A DNA stretch of 44,211 nucleotides, taken from Lacticaseibacillus jixianensis (lineage in GTDB: Bacteria > Bacillota > Bacilli > Lactobacillales > Lactobacillaceae). Under the pieces are notes generated by a model. The model did not search any database, had not been told where the DNA came from, and saw only the letters and a program-made list of their open reading frames with translations. Both the position numbers and the translations under genes were made by a program. How positions within the stretch are numbered: the stretch's first letter is position 1; the number at the start of each line of letters is the position of its first letter. The stretch is taken from positions 1 to 44,211 of the forward strand of contig NZ_RHOJ01000020.1 of assembly GCF_003946485.1 (NCBI RefSeq), written 5' to 3'. Below are positions 1-7,791 of the stretch, one piece after another.

Positions 1-181
1 ATTATATCGGCGATGGCGGCTGTTTCATATCATGATTACGAGGGCAAAGCAGAGCGGCGCCCTCAGATAGTTTTTTGCGCGGCGCTTGTCCATTCAATCA
101 AGATGTCCTGGTCGCTTTAGAGCACGGAAAAACGACTTCCCTTCTCCACTCTCTTGATTGGAATAATACAAGCCGGCGTTT

Positions 182-254
182 TTAAATCAAGTTGGCCACG
201 CTCGCCGCTGCGCCAAGAAAATTAAAGTCCCAAGGCAATACGACCGCTTATCAT
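182..254 (-). pseudogene. possible frameshifted remnant of a very short peptide gene
   Basis: A good ribosome binding site (GGAGGAACCACA) precedes ATG at 254, but the frame closes after ten residues (MISGRIALGL, stop at 222-224). One frame over, the sequence continues as NFLGAAASVANLI and stops at 182-184. Dropping one T in the CTTTAA run would give a single 23-residue hydrophobic peptide. I do not recognise the product. The rest of 1-181 shows no gene I can support. Confidence 0.2.
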
Positions 255-288
255 TGTGGTTCCTCCGCAAACAATGCAAGCTGACTAG

Positions 289-915
289 TTAATCCATGTA
301 TTTTGCTAAGAGGTCCGAACTGATTTTCAAATCCTTGAAGTAGTATTCACGGTCATGCTGATTAACCTGACGGGCGATTTTGCATGGATCACCGTAGGCA
401 ACCACGTTATCAGGCAGATCTTTGGTGACAATACTGCCAGCGCCAATCACAGCATTATTGCCAATGGTAACGCCTGGCAGGATCGTCGCCGAAGCGCCGA
501 TCCAACAATTCTCACCAATGCGGACCGGTGCGTTGTACTGGTAACCCTGCGCCCGCAGCTCTGGAAGGATCGGATGACCCGCGGTGGCGATTGTGACGTT
601 GGGGCCGAACATTGTGCGGCTGCCAACGTAGATGTGCGTATCGTCGACCAGTGTCAGATTAAAATTGGCGTAGATCCGATCACCAAAGTGAACGTGCCTG
701 CCGCCAAAGTTAGCGTGGAAAGGTGGTTCGAGATAGCAGCCCTCGCCAATTTCTGCAAACATCTCATGCAGAAGCTGCTGACGTAATTTCTGCTCACTTG
801 GTCTGGTTTGGTTAAAATCGTAGAGCCGTTCCAAACAAGTTAATTGAATTTTTGAAATTTCGGGATCATCGGGATTGTACAACGCTTGAGAGTGCATCTT
901 TTGCTTATCGTTCAT
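289..915 (-). CDS. maltose/galactoside-type O-acetyltransferase (hexapeptide repeat, LacA/Maa family)
   Basis: Predicted cytosolic acetyl-CoA-dependent O-acetyltransferase acting on a sugar or galactoside; the substrate cannot be told from sequence. The 208 residues have the family's usual length. An N-terminal helical Mac domain (about 1-60) is followed by left-handed beta-helix hexapeptide repeats (about 70-180), with VRIGENCWIGASATILPGVT as the clearest run. His114 in TAGHP sits where the catalytic His of LacA lies. I start at ATG 915 because AAGGAG lies just upstream; a longer in-frame reading to 1059 has no such site and its extra residues do not look like the family. It is transcribed away from the MFS/AraC genes upstream on the same strand, so co-transcription is possible but the gap is long. 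Confidence 0.88.
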   Translation of the reverse strand: MNDKQKMHSQALYNPDDPEISKIQLTCLERLYDFNQTRPSEQKLRQQLLHEMFAEIGEGCYLEPPFHANFGGRHVHFGDRIYANFNLTLVDDTHIYVGSRTMFGPNVTIATAGHPILPELRAQGYQYNAPVRIGENCWIGASATILPGVTIGNNAVIGAGSIVTKDLPDNVVAYGDPCKIARQVNQHDREYYFKDLKISSDLLAKYMD

Positions 916-1032
916 AATATTCTCCTTATTGTTGTTAAGCTGAAAAGTAGTTGAAATAATGAGCCGCATCCGCATTCCTGTTATCACTGGTGGAATTGGC
1001 AACGTATACGAGTCGGCGTTTGGGCTAGGGGT

Positions 1033-1069
1033 GCCCTGCCGTTGCAGTTCGAACTGCATTCGGCAGGGC
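1033..1069. repeat. strong inverted repeat upstream of the acetyltransferase gene
   Basis: Arms GCCCTGCCG (1033-1041) and CGGCAGGGC (1061-1069) flank the self-complementary TGCAGTTCGAACTGCA (1043-1058), so nearly all 37 nt can pair with only a 1/2-nt internal mismatch. No T-run follows on either strand, so it is not an obvious terminator. It may be an operator, an mRNA hairpin or an end of a lost element. Confidence 0.6.
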
Positions 1070-1165
1070 CGGCCGCCGCCAATCTTAGGGTCTTGGCCAG
1101 ATCAAGAATTGAAGCGCCGTTAAAACAATCTCAACACCAGAAATTGGTATGCCGCCTATATTTAA

Positions 1166-1246
1166 CCCAGGATTAAGGTGCTTGTTGGGAAACCAATGAG
1201 AGGCAAAGATGAGCTCGCGCAAGCGCTTGACGAGTTGATGAAGTAA
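1166..1246 (+). pseudogene. possible C-terminal gene remnant
   Basis: A frame opening right after a TAA reads PRIKVLVGKPMRGKDELAQA and then LDELMK before a stop. It looks like the amphipathic C-terminal helix of a longer protein, but no start, ribosome binding site or recognisable upstream part exists. The rest of 1070-1309 holds no gene I can support. Confidence 0.2.
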
Positions 1247-1309
1247 GGTGGCGATGCGGTTCCAGAGGTGCGTTTTCGATCTTTATCCACAGACGTTTGG
1301 TCGGCAAGG

Positions 1310-2470
1310 TTAGTTTTTCACTCCCCTCTCGCGACGCGCAAAGACGGTGCTGCCGATCGCGATCAGAACTAGGAGCAGCGCGATCCAGACGAGGACATTA
1401 TCCGCTAAATCCCCCGGCCCGAAGCGACCGATCCAATTCCAGACCACTGGTGCAAAAAAAGCGCTAATAATCGTCGCAATTGTCAAATAACTGCTCACTT
1501 GATTGATCAATTGATCGGACAGCCCCAAGTTACTGCGATAGACAATATAGGGACCGGTGTACGAATAGATGAAATTAAAGAAGACTGCAGCCATGATAAC
1601 AATTACCGGGCTTTGAAACAGGACCATCGCAAGGACGGACAGCCCTGCACCAAAGTAGCCAATGCTAAGCGTGAAGCCGGCGAACCGCTTGTGTAACCTG
1701 CCAAAAGTGAGCCCTGCGACTAAGCCCCCAATATTCATGGCCGATAGTGTCCAATTCGCAACGGCGGCGGTGCCAATATGCTGTGCTGAAAACAGAACTG
1801 GGATTTTAAGTTGGACGCCCCAGATAATGAGATAGGTGAAGAACGCCAGTATGCACAAGCCAAGTTGCAGTCGCGGCAGCTTATCTTTAGGTTGATTTTT
1901 CTGCCGCTCGCCGCTCGCAACATTAGGCAGATACCTGAAGGCTAATAAGGCAATCGGGACTAATAGCATGTAAATTGCAAACACTGCATGCCAGCTAATA
2001 GTGATGACGAGGCCTGCAATTGCCAGTAACACCGCATTTCCAAGCGCGGAGATTCCCGTTTGATAGCCTAAAAGCCGGGCCCGGAAATCACCGTTGTAGA
2101 CATGAGCGATCATGCTGATCGCGTGCGGTGAGAACAGGCCGATCCCCAGCCCCAAAAGAACGCGACAAATGAACAGGAAATAGAAGTTGGTAATGAAGGC
2201 GGGCATCGCGCCAAATATCCCACTGACTAATAGCCCGGAAATCACCACCCGGCGAACTCCGAATTTGGTTGTTAAAAAGGGATTCACCATCAGCGTCAGC
2301 AGCGCGCTGAGGTTGGCCACCGTGACCGTCCACTCGATCACCGTGGTCGGAACACTGCTGAACTGTTGGTGCAATTGGGGGGTGATGCCAGTGACGATGG
2401 TCGAGACACCGCTCACCGCCGACAAGCTTAAGATGCTGGCGAGCGATGAGGCGTTGTGATGATTAGACAT
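1310..2470 (-). CDS. MFS transporter (sugar/drug efflux type)
   Basis: A 386-residue integral membrane protein with about 12 hydrophobic segments, typical of the major facilitator superfamily. The N-terminal half carries the loop 2-3 style run TTKFGVRRVVISG and a glycine-rich segment (RVLLGLGIGLFSPHAISMIA) like motif C of efflux-type members. The substrate is not predictable. The start at 2470 follows GTGAGG at good spacing. The gene lies 101 bp downstream of, and on the same strand as, the AraC-family regulator gene, which suggests the regulator controls this transporter. Base composition is more AT-rich than in most of the window. Confidence 0.88.
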   Translation of the reverse strand: MSNHHNASSLASILSLSAVSGVSTIVTGITPQLHQQFSSVPTTVIEWTVTVANLSALLTLMVNPFLTTKFGVRRVVISGLLVSGIFGAMPAFITNFYFLFICRVLLGLGIGLFSPHAISMIAHVYNGDFRARLLGYQTGISALGNAVLLAIAGLVITISWHAVFAIYMLLVPIALLAFRYLPNVASGERQKNQPKDKLPRLQLGLCILAFFTYLIIWGVQLKIPVLFSAQHIGTAAVANWTLSAMNIGGLVAGLTFGRLHKRFAGFTLSIGYFGAGLSVLAMVLFQSPVIVIMAAVFFNFIYSYTGPYIVYRSNLGLSDQLINQVSSYLTIATIISAFFAPVVWNWIGRFGPGDLADNVLVWIALLLVLIAIGSTVFARRERGVKN

Positions 2471-2571
2471 AAAAAGGCCTCACTTCTGATTTGAATTCAG
2501 GAAGCCACACTAGTGCGGCTGGATCAAATCCTGCGAGTACCTTAGCATGTTTGCTGACGTTTAAAGCGACA

Positions 2572-3456
2572 CTATTGAAGGCAATTGGCGTCGTTGAGGT
2601 CGACGTCGTATGGAGACTTGCGGAAGTCAGAAGGCGTTTTATTGGTCCAGTCGTGAAAATTCCGCTGAAAGGTTTTAATGCTCCCAAATCCACAAGCACT
2701 TGCGATATAGCCAACGCTCTGGCTAGATTCAATGAGCATCTTCCGAGCATTGATCAACCTGATTTGCCTAATATACTCGTGAACCGACATGCCCAGACTG
2801 CTCTGGAATTGCTGGTTGAGGGTCTGCAATGAGACGTGTGCGTCGCTTGCAAGCTGAGAACTGTGAATATCCTCTGCGAACTTGTCGTGGATGTACGCCA
2901 TCACGTTGCTAACCAACTGCGGATTATCCGTGACGGGTAGATCCTTGACTGAATGCGCAAAGTTCTTTCCAAGAAACGTCAGCAGTTGATAGAAGTGACT
3001 TAAAATCTCAAGCCTGTTGTATTCATCAACGCCAGCGCCAATGAGGCGGCGGATCGCCAAAGCATGATTATAGATCTGTAGATATTCGTTTAGCTTGCGT
3101 TTTGCGGATGCTTGTCCTTGAAGCTGAAGGTCCCAAGATTGACTGGAAGGTAACTTACCTTGCAGAAAAGTCTCGTCGATAATAAAACCAAACTCATCCC
3201 AAGCAAGCCCTTTATCACCGGAAGCACTGTGAATGTTTCGCCGGTTTACCGCCCAGCAATCACCAGGAGTATATACTGTGGTTTCGCCATTTGTCGTGAA
3301 CGCCAACGGCCCGCCTGCGACCAAAAAGTTTAGCTCGATCCCAGTATGCCAGTGTGGATCAACGGCGATATCCAAGCCTGGTTGGTGTTGGAAAAACTTG
3401 AACGGGAGCGTCGGCCATTGCTGCACCTGCTCGAACTTAATGACCAACCGAAACAC
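2572..3456 (-). CDS. AraC-family transcriptional regulator with N-terminal cupin sensor
   Basis: 294 residues: an N-terminal AraC cupin-type ligand domain (HWHTGIELNFLVAG at 35-48, then VYTPGDCWAVNRR) and a C-terminal double helix-turn-helix (from about residue 190) with the signature YIASACGFGSIKTFQRNFHD. Length and order are those of sugar-responsive AraC regulators in lactobacilli. It probably controls the neighbouring MFS permease and perhaps the divergent HAD phosphatase gene; the inducer is unknown. The ~200 bp intergenic region to the right holds two ATTGTAC direct repeats one helical turn apart, a plausible binding site. Confidence 0.88.
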   Translation of the reverse strand: MFRLVIKFEQVQQWPTLPFKFFQHQPGLDIAVDPHWHTGIELNFLVAGGPLAFTTNGETTVYTPGDCWAVNRRNIHSASGDKGLAWDEFGFIIDETFLQGKLPSSQSWDLQLQGQASAKRKLNEYLQIYNHALAIRRLIGAGVDEYNRLEILSHFYQLLTFLGKNFAHSVKDLPVTDNPQLVSNVMAYIHDKFAEDIHSSQLASDAHVSLQTLNQQFQSSLGMSVHEYIRQIRLINARKMLIESSQSVGYIASACGFGSIKTFQRNFHDWTNKTPSDFRKSPYDVDLNDANCLQ

Positions 3457-3563
3457 CCCCAGTTATGTTTGCCGTGAATTGGCTTCAATCCTGATCCATA
3501 GCGCCATTACGAATATGCTACGATTTCTTTGTTCGGATGGCAAGCATGCGAAGAATCGGACAA

Positions 3564-3580
3564 ATTGTACCAGATTGTAC
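3564..3580. promoter_or_regulatory. tandem ATTGTAC direct repeat, candidate AraC-type operator
   Basis: ATTGTAC occurs at 3564-3570 and again at 3574-3580, a period of 10 bp, in the divergent region between the AraC-family gene and the HAD gene. AraC-type proteins commonly bind direct repeats on one DNA face. The assignment is inference from position and spacing. Confidence 0.35.
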
Positions 3581-3657
3581 AGTGAGTCTTCTATTCGGGC
3601 GACAAAGACCAGCATGATAGAACCTGACTGGGTACAGCCAATGTAGAGGAGACAGTG

Positions 3658-4446
3658 ATGATCAAGTTAATTGCGACTGACATGGACGGGACATTCTTGC
3701 GCGGCGATATGAGCTACGACGAGGTCAAGTTCGCGGCTTTGCACGAGAAGATGAATAAGCAACACATTCAGTTTGTGGTGGCTAGCGGTAACCAATATTA
3801 CCAGCTTCGATCGTTCTTTACTCAATACGCTAACATCATCTACCTGGCAGAAAACGGCGCATATATTCGGACGCCGGAGAAAGAGTTGATCGTGCACCAC
3901 TTTGAAGCAGATCAAGTCACGGCGATTCTTAACCAGCTTGGCACTGTTCAAAACATTAAGATGCTGATTTGCGGGCGGAAGAGCGCGTACGCTTTGAGCA
4001 CCGTCGATGCCGCCCATGTTGAGCAGATGCGGAACTATTACCATCACCTTGACGTAATTGATCGCTATGATCAGATCGACGATGACGTCTTAAAGTTTGC
4101 CATCTCGTGCCCACCTGAAATGACGGAGCGCATTGTGAACGAATTAGCAGAAAAGCTCAGGGGATTAGCGGAACCAACCAGTAGTGGTCATGGTGATATT
4201 GATCTGATTCAGCCTGGTATCAACAAGGCTGCGGGGCTAAAAGAGCTGGGTCAGTTGCTAGATACCAAGTTAGCCGAGATGGTAGTCTTTGGCGATGGCG
4301 GCAACGATTTGGAAATGATTCGTGAAGTTGGCCTGGGCGTTGCAATGGCAAACGCGCAGCCAAACGTGAAGGAAGCATCAGCCGCACAGACTGGGGATAA
4401 CGAATCGCAGGGGGTGCTTAGTTTCCTTGAAACCCAGGTTCTATAA
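3658..4446 (+). CDS. HAD superfamily sugar phosphatase, Cof/IIB type
   Basis: Predicted cytosolic Mg-dependent phosphatase of the Cof/YidA-like HAD-IIB family, acting on a sugar or nucleotide phosphate. The 262 residues have the family's length. Motif I is DMDGTF (nucleophile Asp8, acid/base Asp10); the C2B cap lies in the middle; motif IV is GDGGNDLEMI near residue 210, followed by the typical GLGVAMANAQPNVKEAS. I take ATG 3658, not GTG 3655, because it is better spaced from AGAGGAG. It is divergent from the AraC-family gene. The 300 bp that follow (4447-4740) contain no gene I can support, only a weak AGCCCC/GGGGCT stem and the marR promoter. Confidence 0.9.
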   Translation: MIKLIATDMDGTFLRGDMSYDEVKFAALHEKMNKQHIQFVVASGNQYYQLRSFFTQYANIIYLAENGAYIRTPEKELIVHHFEADQVTAILNQLGTVQNIKMLICGRKSAYALSTVDAAHVEQMRNYYHHLDVIDRYDQIDDDVLKFAISCPPEMTERIVNELAEKLRGLAEPTSSGHGDIDLIQPGINKAAGLKELGQLLDTKLAEMVVFGDGGNDLEMIREVGLGVAMANAQPNVKEASAAQTGDNESQGVLSFLETQVL

Positions 4447-4684
4447 TTTTCGCGATCCGGAAGCTAGGCCAGCCCCAATGTATCGAGGGGCTGAGACGCA
4501 AAGCGCCTTTCGCCCCAAACGCAGGCGCCGCGGGGTCATTTGCGGATGCATCAAGCGAGGTAACAAATTCTGCGGTTGTGGGGGCCGGGCTTTACCGCCA
4601 ATACATAAAATCTCAGCATCCGTTGAGAACGATCAACTTTGCTTGAACCACTCGCTCCCTCACCGGTCAACTCCGCGCCAAAGT

Positions 4685-4730
4685 TTGTAAAAAAAAGAAA
4701 TCCTGATATTCTTAGTATGTTGCCGGCAAC
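4685..4730 (+). promoter_or_regulatory. marR promoter with GTTGCCGGCAAC operator
   Basis: A candidate -35 TTGTAA (4685-4690) and -10 TATTCT (4707-4712), 16 bp apart, lie just before the perfect palindrome GTTGCCGGCAAC (4719-4730), which would cover the start site. The same motif, with one or two changes, occurs twice upstream of the azoreductase gene, so it is probably the binding site of the MarR protein encoded here. Confidence 0.55.
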
Positions 4731-4747
4731 GGACAAGGAGGCGCAAC

Positions 4748-5200
4748 ATGCTGATCTTCAATGAATTTCCGGTCGGGGCAGCGACTTTAAACGTCGTCGC
4801 GGCGCACCGGGCCAGGACCGAGGAGGGGCTCCGGGCCCTAGGCGTTTATCCGGGCCAAGAAATGCTGCTGATGGCGCTCCTGAAGGACAGCGCCCAGGCG
4901 AAACCACAAACAGAGTTGGCTGCGCTGCTCGGAGTCAACCACTCGACGATTGCCAAATCCGTCCGCCGCATGGCTGCGGCCAAGGTCGTCGCTACCCACG
5001 CTTCCGCGCAGGACGGCCGCGTGACCTTAGTAGCCCTGACCCCCACTGGCCTGACCCTGGCTCAGCGGGTCAAGGCCGTGTGTCAAGCGGTAGAACGTCA
5101 ATCAACGGCCGTACTGTCACCCGCGGAGCAGGCCGAATACATTAGGCTTGCCGCCAAAATGACGGCGGCACTAACCAAAAAGCCACTGAGCGACGACTAG
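4748..5200 (+). CDS. MarR-family transcriptional regulator
   Basis: 150 residues with a central winged helix-turn-helix: ELAALLGVNHSTIAKSVRRM is the recognition region, and AQDGRVTLVALTPTGLTLAQ is the wing and following helix typical of MarR proteins. Helical ends would form the dimer interface. The start is set by AAGGAGG 7 nt upstream. It converges on the azoreductase gene and shares a bidirectional terminator with it, its stop codon lying inside the hairpin loop. Matching palindromes in both promoters suggest it represses itself and the azoreductase, as in quinone/diamide-sensing MarR systems. It contains no Cys, so simple thiol sensing is unlikely. Confidence 0.9.
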   Translation: MLIFNEFPVGAATLNVVAAHRARTEEGLRALGVYPGQEMLLMALLKDSAQAKPQTELAALLGVNHSTIAKSVRRMAAAKVVATHASAQDGRVTLVALTPTGLTLAQRVKAVCQAVERQSTAVLSPAEQAEYIRLAAKMTAALTKKPLSDD

Positions 5201-5214
5201 TCTCAGTGGCTTTT
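5178..5214. terminator. bidirectional terminator between marR and azoreductase genes
   Basis: Perfect 13-bp stem AAAAGCCACTGAG (5178-5190) / CTCAGTGGCTTTT (5202-5214) with T-runs on both strands. The marR stop codon lies in the loop. Confidence 0.9.
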
Positions 5215-5225
5215 CTCTGTCCTGA

Positions 5226-5828
5226 TTAAAATGTTTGGCCCATGGCCTCAGCCTGCTTTTCGGCAGCGGCCACGATGGCTTGCGCCTGGTCCGGGAAGTG
5301 ATCCATCCCCTCGACCGGCAGATCAATGACCGTTTCGGAGCCCAGGTACTCCAGCGCTGCGTGTACGTACTGCGTCGCCGGATCCTGACCTGCATACTTG
5401 CCACCTGCCGCCTGAATGTGCATCACCTTTTTGCCCGGCAGCAAAGCGATGTGCCCGGTGGCAGTGTAACGGAAGGTCTGGCCAACGACCGTGATGGCGT
5501 CGATCCAGGACTTCAACTTGGTCGGAATGCCGAGATTCCACATGGGGTTGGCGATGATAATTTTGTCCGCCGCCTTGAATTGGCTTAACGCCGAACCGTA
5601 GACAGCCAGCTTAGCCTGAGTGTCAGCCCCAGGCGTCGCGTTCGGGGTGAAGGCGGCCAGCATCTCACCGTCCAGCTCCGGAAAGTTTTCTTGGTAAAGG
5701 TTGCGTTCCGTGATCGTGTCTTCAGGATGCGCTGCTTGATAACTCTTCATGAACGTTTCCAACACCCGCATGCTGCGTGAGCGGTCCGGACCGAACGGAT
5801 GGGCTTTTATCACTAATACTTGACTCAT
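5226..5828 (-). CDS. azoR: FMN-dependent NADH azoreductase / quinone reductase
   Basis: 200-residue flavodoxin-fold oxidoreductase that reduces quinones, azo compounds or nitroaromatics with NAD(P)H and bound FMN. Visible motifs are the N-terminal FMN phosphate loop (KAHPFGPDRSRSM, 8-20), the flavin-contacting NPMWNLGIPTKLKSWID (94-110) and the AGGKYAG loop. Length matches AzoR/AcpD. The start at 5828 follows AAAGGAG at about 10 nt. Two GTTGCCGGC-type sites upstream, matching the one before the convergent marR gene, suggest repression by that regulator and release by electrophiles. Confidence 0.92.
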   Translation of the reverse strand: MSQVLVIKAHPFGPDRSRSMRVLETFMKSYQAAHPEDTITERNLYQENFPELDGEMLAAFTPNATPGADTQAKLAVYGSALSQFKAADKIIIANPMWNLGIPTKLKSWIDAITVVGQTFRYTATGHIALLPGKKVMHIQAAGGKYAGQDPATQYVHAALEYLGSETVIDLPVEGMDHFPDQAQAIVAAAEKQAEAMGQTF

Positions 5829-5879
5829 GGCAATAGTCTCCTTTTTGCTTTCGTTAGCTGTTTTCTGACCGGCATTTTA

Positions 5880-5927
5880 GTTGCCGGCTACCTAAGTACC
5901 CTACCATCAAAAAAGGTGGCCGGCAAC
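5880..5927 (-). promoter_or_regulatory. paired operators upstream of the azoreductase gene
   Basis: GTTGCCGGCTAC (5880-5891) and GTGGCCGGCAAC (5916-5927) match the perfect palindrome before marR at 10 to 11 of 12 positions. Their centres are 36 bp apart and the two are in inverted arrangement overall. Confidence 0.6.
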
Positions 5928-5984
5928 CCTTTTTGCCAAAGTCGGTGGTCCACGGCGCTCATGCTGGCCGCCAATACCAGGTGG

Positions 5985-6284
5985 TTAATCGATGAGGCCG
6001 CGGTCGATCCGCTCACCATCAAGAAACCAATACTGGTGATAATCGCCTTTCAACGCGGTGAATGGTACCGGCTGCTTGCCTTGCGTCTGGATCTGCTCAA
6101 TCAGGTAATTCCGCAGGATCCAGGGATCCTCCAGCCGGGCTGGCCGCAGCTGGAGGTCCGCTTCGATCATTGGCTTAGAGGTCCCAAGCGCCGCGGCAAT
6201 GGTCTGAATATCCAACCCACTGAGGGCGAGATTCTGTTTGAACTCTTCTTTGGTGGCGCGCTGTTGTGAAAGTGTGAGTGACAT
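5985..6284 (-). CDS. DUF2316 family protein
   Basis: 99 residues. The N-terminal half looks like a helix-turn-helix-like helical bundle (LSGLDIQTIAAALGTSKPMI) and the C-terminal half carries DPWILRNYLIEQI and the PVPFTALKGDYHQYWFLDG run that marks the DUF2316 family of lactic acid bacteria and staphylococci. Its function is unknown. AGGGGGA precedes the ATG at 6284. It is divergent from the second marR gene and lies 156 bp upstream of the azoreductase gene on the same strand; a role near redox regulation is inference only. Confidence 0.85.
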   Translation of the reverse strand: MSLTLSQQRATKEEFKQNLALSGLDIQTIAAALGTSKPMIEADLQLRPARLEDPWILRNYLIEQIQTQGKQPVPFTALKGDYHQYWFLDGERIDRGLID

Positions 6285-6295
6285 GGTGATCCCCC

Positions 6296-6349
6296 TTGAT
6301 TAGTTGTAATTGCATCTGTTATACTAGCTGGCGTAGCAATGAATGTCAA
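6296..6349. promoter_or_regulatory. divergent promoters between the DUF2316 gene and marR
   Basis: Minus strand: a perfect -35 TTGACA (6344-6349) and TAGTAT (6321-6326) with a 17-bp spacer, reading toward the DUF2316 gene. Plus strand: TTGATT (6296-6301) and TATACT (6320-6325) with an 18-bp spacer, reading toward marR. The two overlap, so firing from one should hinder the other. Confidence 0.55.
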
Positions 6350-6415
6350 ATGAATACTTGTAAATATAAGCGGGCGACCCGCGCCGTGGGTCACTGCAAA
6401 ATTAGGGGGACGATC

Positions 6416-6850
6416 ATGAATTTAGGCGAAGACGACCAAATCGTCGACAAGATTTTCCAAGTCTCACAAAGCGAAAAGAACGTGATCCATCGGCAGCTCA
6501 AAACTTTTGGGCTCAATGCGATCCAGGCGCGGGCACTGAACTTCATCGCCGACCACCCTGGCACCATCCAAAAGTCCTTGTCTGAACACCTCGGCAAACC
6601 TGGCGCCACCACCACCAATATCTTGAAGGTGCTAGAAACCAGCGGGCTGATCGTTCGCCGCGTCCAGGAAACCAACGAACGGCAAAAGCAGCTCTACCTC
6701 TCACCTGCCGGTCAGGAAACGGCGGCAGCGGTGCGACAGATTTTTATCGAAATGGAGAACCGCATCCGCTCGCTACTGGCCAAAAACGAGCAGGATCTGT
6801 TATTGCGGCTGCTGGATCAGGTCCAAGCTGGCCTCGCCAACGCGCAATAG
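6416..6850 (+). CDS. MarR-family transcriptional regulator
   Basis: 144 residues with the MarR winged-helix fold: N-terminal helix (FQVSQSEKNVIHRQLKTFGL), HTH (QKSLSEHLGKPGATTTNILKVLE) and wing (RVQETNERQKQLYLSPAGQE). I start at ATG 6416, behind AGGGGGA; a longer frame to 6296 has no ribosome binding site and reads through the promoter. It is the first gene of a probable operon with the SDR gene (39 bp gap) and the amidohydrolase gene (32 bp gap) and likely regulates them. The imperfect inverted repeat GCGACCC/GGGTCAC just upstream (about 6374-6393) is a candidate operator. Confidence 0.9.
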   Translation: MNLGEDDQIVDKIFQVSQSEKNVIHRQLKTFGLNAIQARALNFIADHPGTIQKSLSEHLGKPGATTTNILKVLETSGLIVRRVQETNERQKQLYLSPAGQETAAAVRQIFIEMENRIRSLLAKNEQDLLLRLLDQVQAGLANAQ

Positions 6851-6889
6851 CCATTCTAACCACCAGATCAATTAAAAGGAGCCTTCCTC

Positions 6890-7759
6890 ATGCCAAACAC
6901 CATCATTATCACCGGGGCCAACTCTGGCCTTGGGTTTGAAACCACCAAGCAGATCGCCGAACGCAGGCCAGACCTGCAGCTCATCATGGCCTGCCGCAAC
7001 ATGAAAAAGGCCGAGGCAGCCCGGGCCGCCATCCTGAAAGTCGTCCCTGACGCCCACCTGCTGTGTCTCGAACTGGACACCGCTTCGCTGGCCAAGGTCC
7101 GGGCCTTTGCGGCGGCCTTCAAAGCGCTCAACCAGCCGCTGGCCGGACTAATTTGCAATGCCGGCATCGCGGGGCGGACGGTCGAAGAAACCGCCGATGG
7201 CTTTAACAATATCTTCGAAACGAACTACCTCGGTCATTTTCTCCTGACGCAGCTGCTGCTGCCCCTGATGCGAGAAGGTGCCCGGATCATCAATGTCAGC
7301 AGCGACCGCCATGCTGTGCCAGAAGACCTGACCTGGCCCGGGGCTCAAGTCGTGGCGCACAGCGGCAGCGATCCGGTCGTCGATGCCCGCAGCTACTCCT
7401 ACTCCAAACTTTGCATGCTGCTTTTCACCTACGAACTGGCGCGGCGGTTAGCCACTCAACCAAGCCGGGTGGTCGTCAACGCCGTCAATCCAGGTCTGAT
7501 GACTGAAACCGGGCTGGCGAAAGACAAATCCCGGTTCACGCCGGAAATGTTGGCGCAAAATGCCGATATCCTCAGCACTGCCAAAGACTCCGGGCGTATG
7601 GTGGCTGACCTCATGTGTGAGCCGCAATTTGGCCACGGCCCCGCCAGATACTTTGACCGCAGAAGCGATAACCCGATCCCTTCCTCGCCGCTGTCTTACG
7701 ACAAGGAAGCGGCTTTGGACCTCTGGCAGTTCAGTATGACTGCTGCCGGTCTCGCCTAG
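6890..7759 (+). CDS. short-chain dehydrogenase/reductase, protochlorophyllide-reductase/WWOX-like
   Basis: 289-residue NAD(P)-dependent Rossmann oxidoreductase. The nucleotide-binding TGANSGLG is at 8-15, ACRN at 34-37 suggests NADPH preference, NAG is at 90-92, the structural Asn112 is in TNYLGHF, Ser137/138 is in NVSSDRH, and the catalytic Tyr169 and Lys173 form YxxxK. Length and the long insertion before the catalytic Tyr resemble the retinol dehydrogenase/POR-like branch. The start follows AAAAGGAG. It lies between the marR and amidohydrolase genes in one operon, suggesting steps in modifying the same small, perhaps aromatic, compound; the substrate is unknown. Confidence 0.88.
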   Translation: MPNTIIITGANSGLGFETTKQIAERRPDLQLIMACRNMKKAEAARAAILKVVPDAHLLCLELDTASLAKVRAFAAAFKALNQPLAGLICNAGIAGRTVEETADGFNNIFETNYLGHFLLTQLLLPLMREGARIINVSSDRHAVPEDLTWPGAQVVAHSGSDPVVDARSYSYSKLCMLLFTYELARRLATQPSRVVVNAVNPGLMTETGLAKDKSRFTPEMLAQNADILSTAKDSGRMVADLMCEPQFGHGPARYFDRRSDNPIPSSPLSYDKEAALDLWQFSMTAAGLA

Positions 7760-7791
7760 CCACTAGTCACACTCATAAAAGGAGCACTGTC

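Noticed and set aside
4427-4736. Short open frames on both strands after the HAD gene
   Set aside because: No ribosome binding sites, they overlap the marR promoter and no motif is visible.
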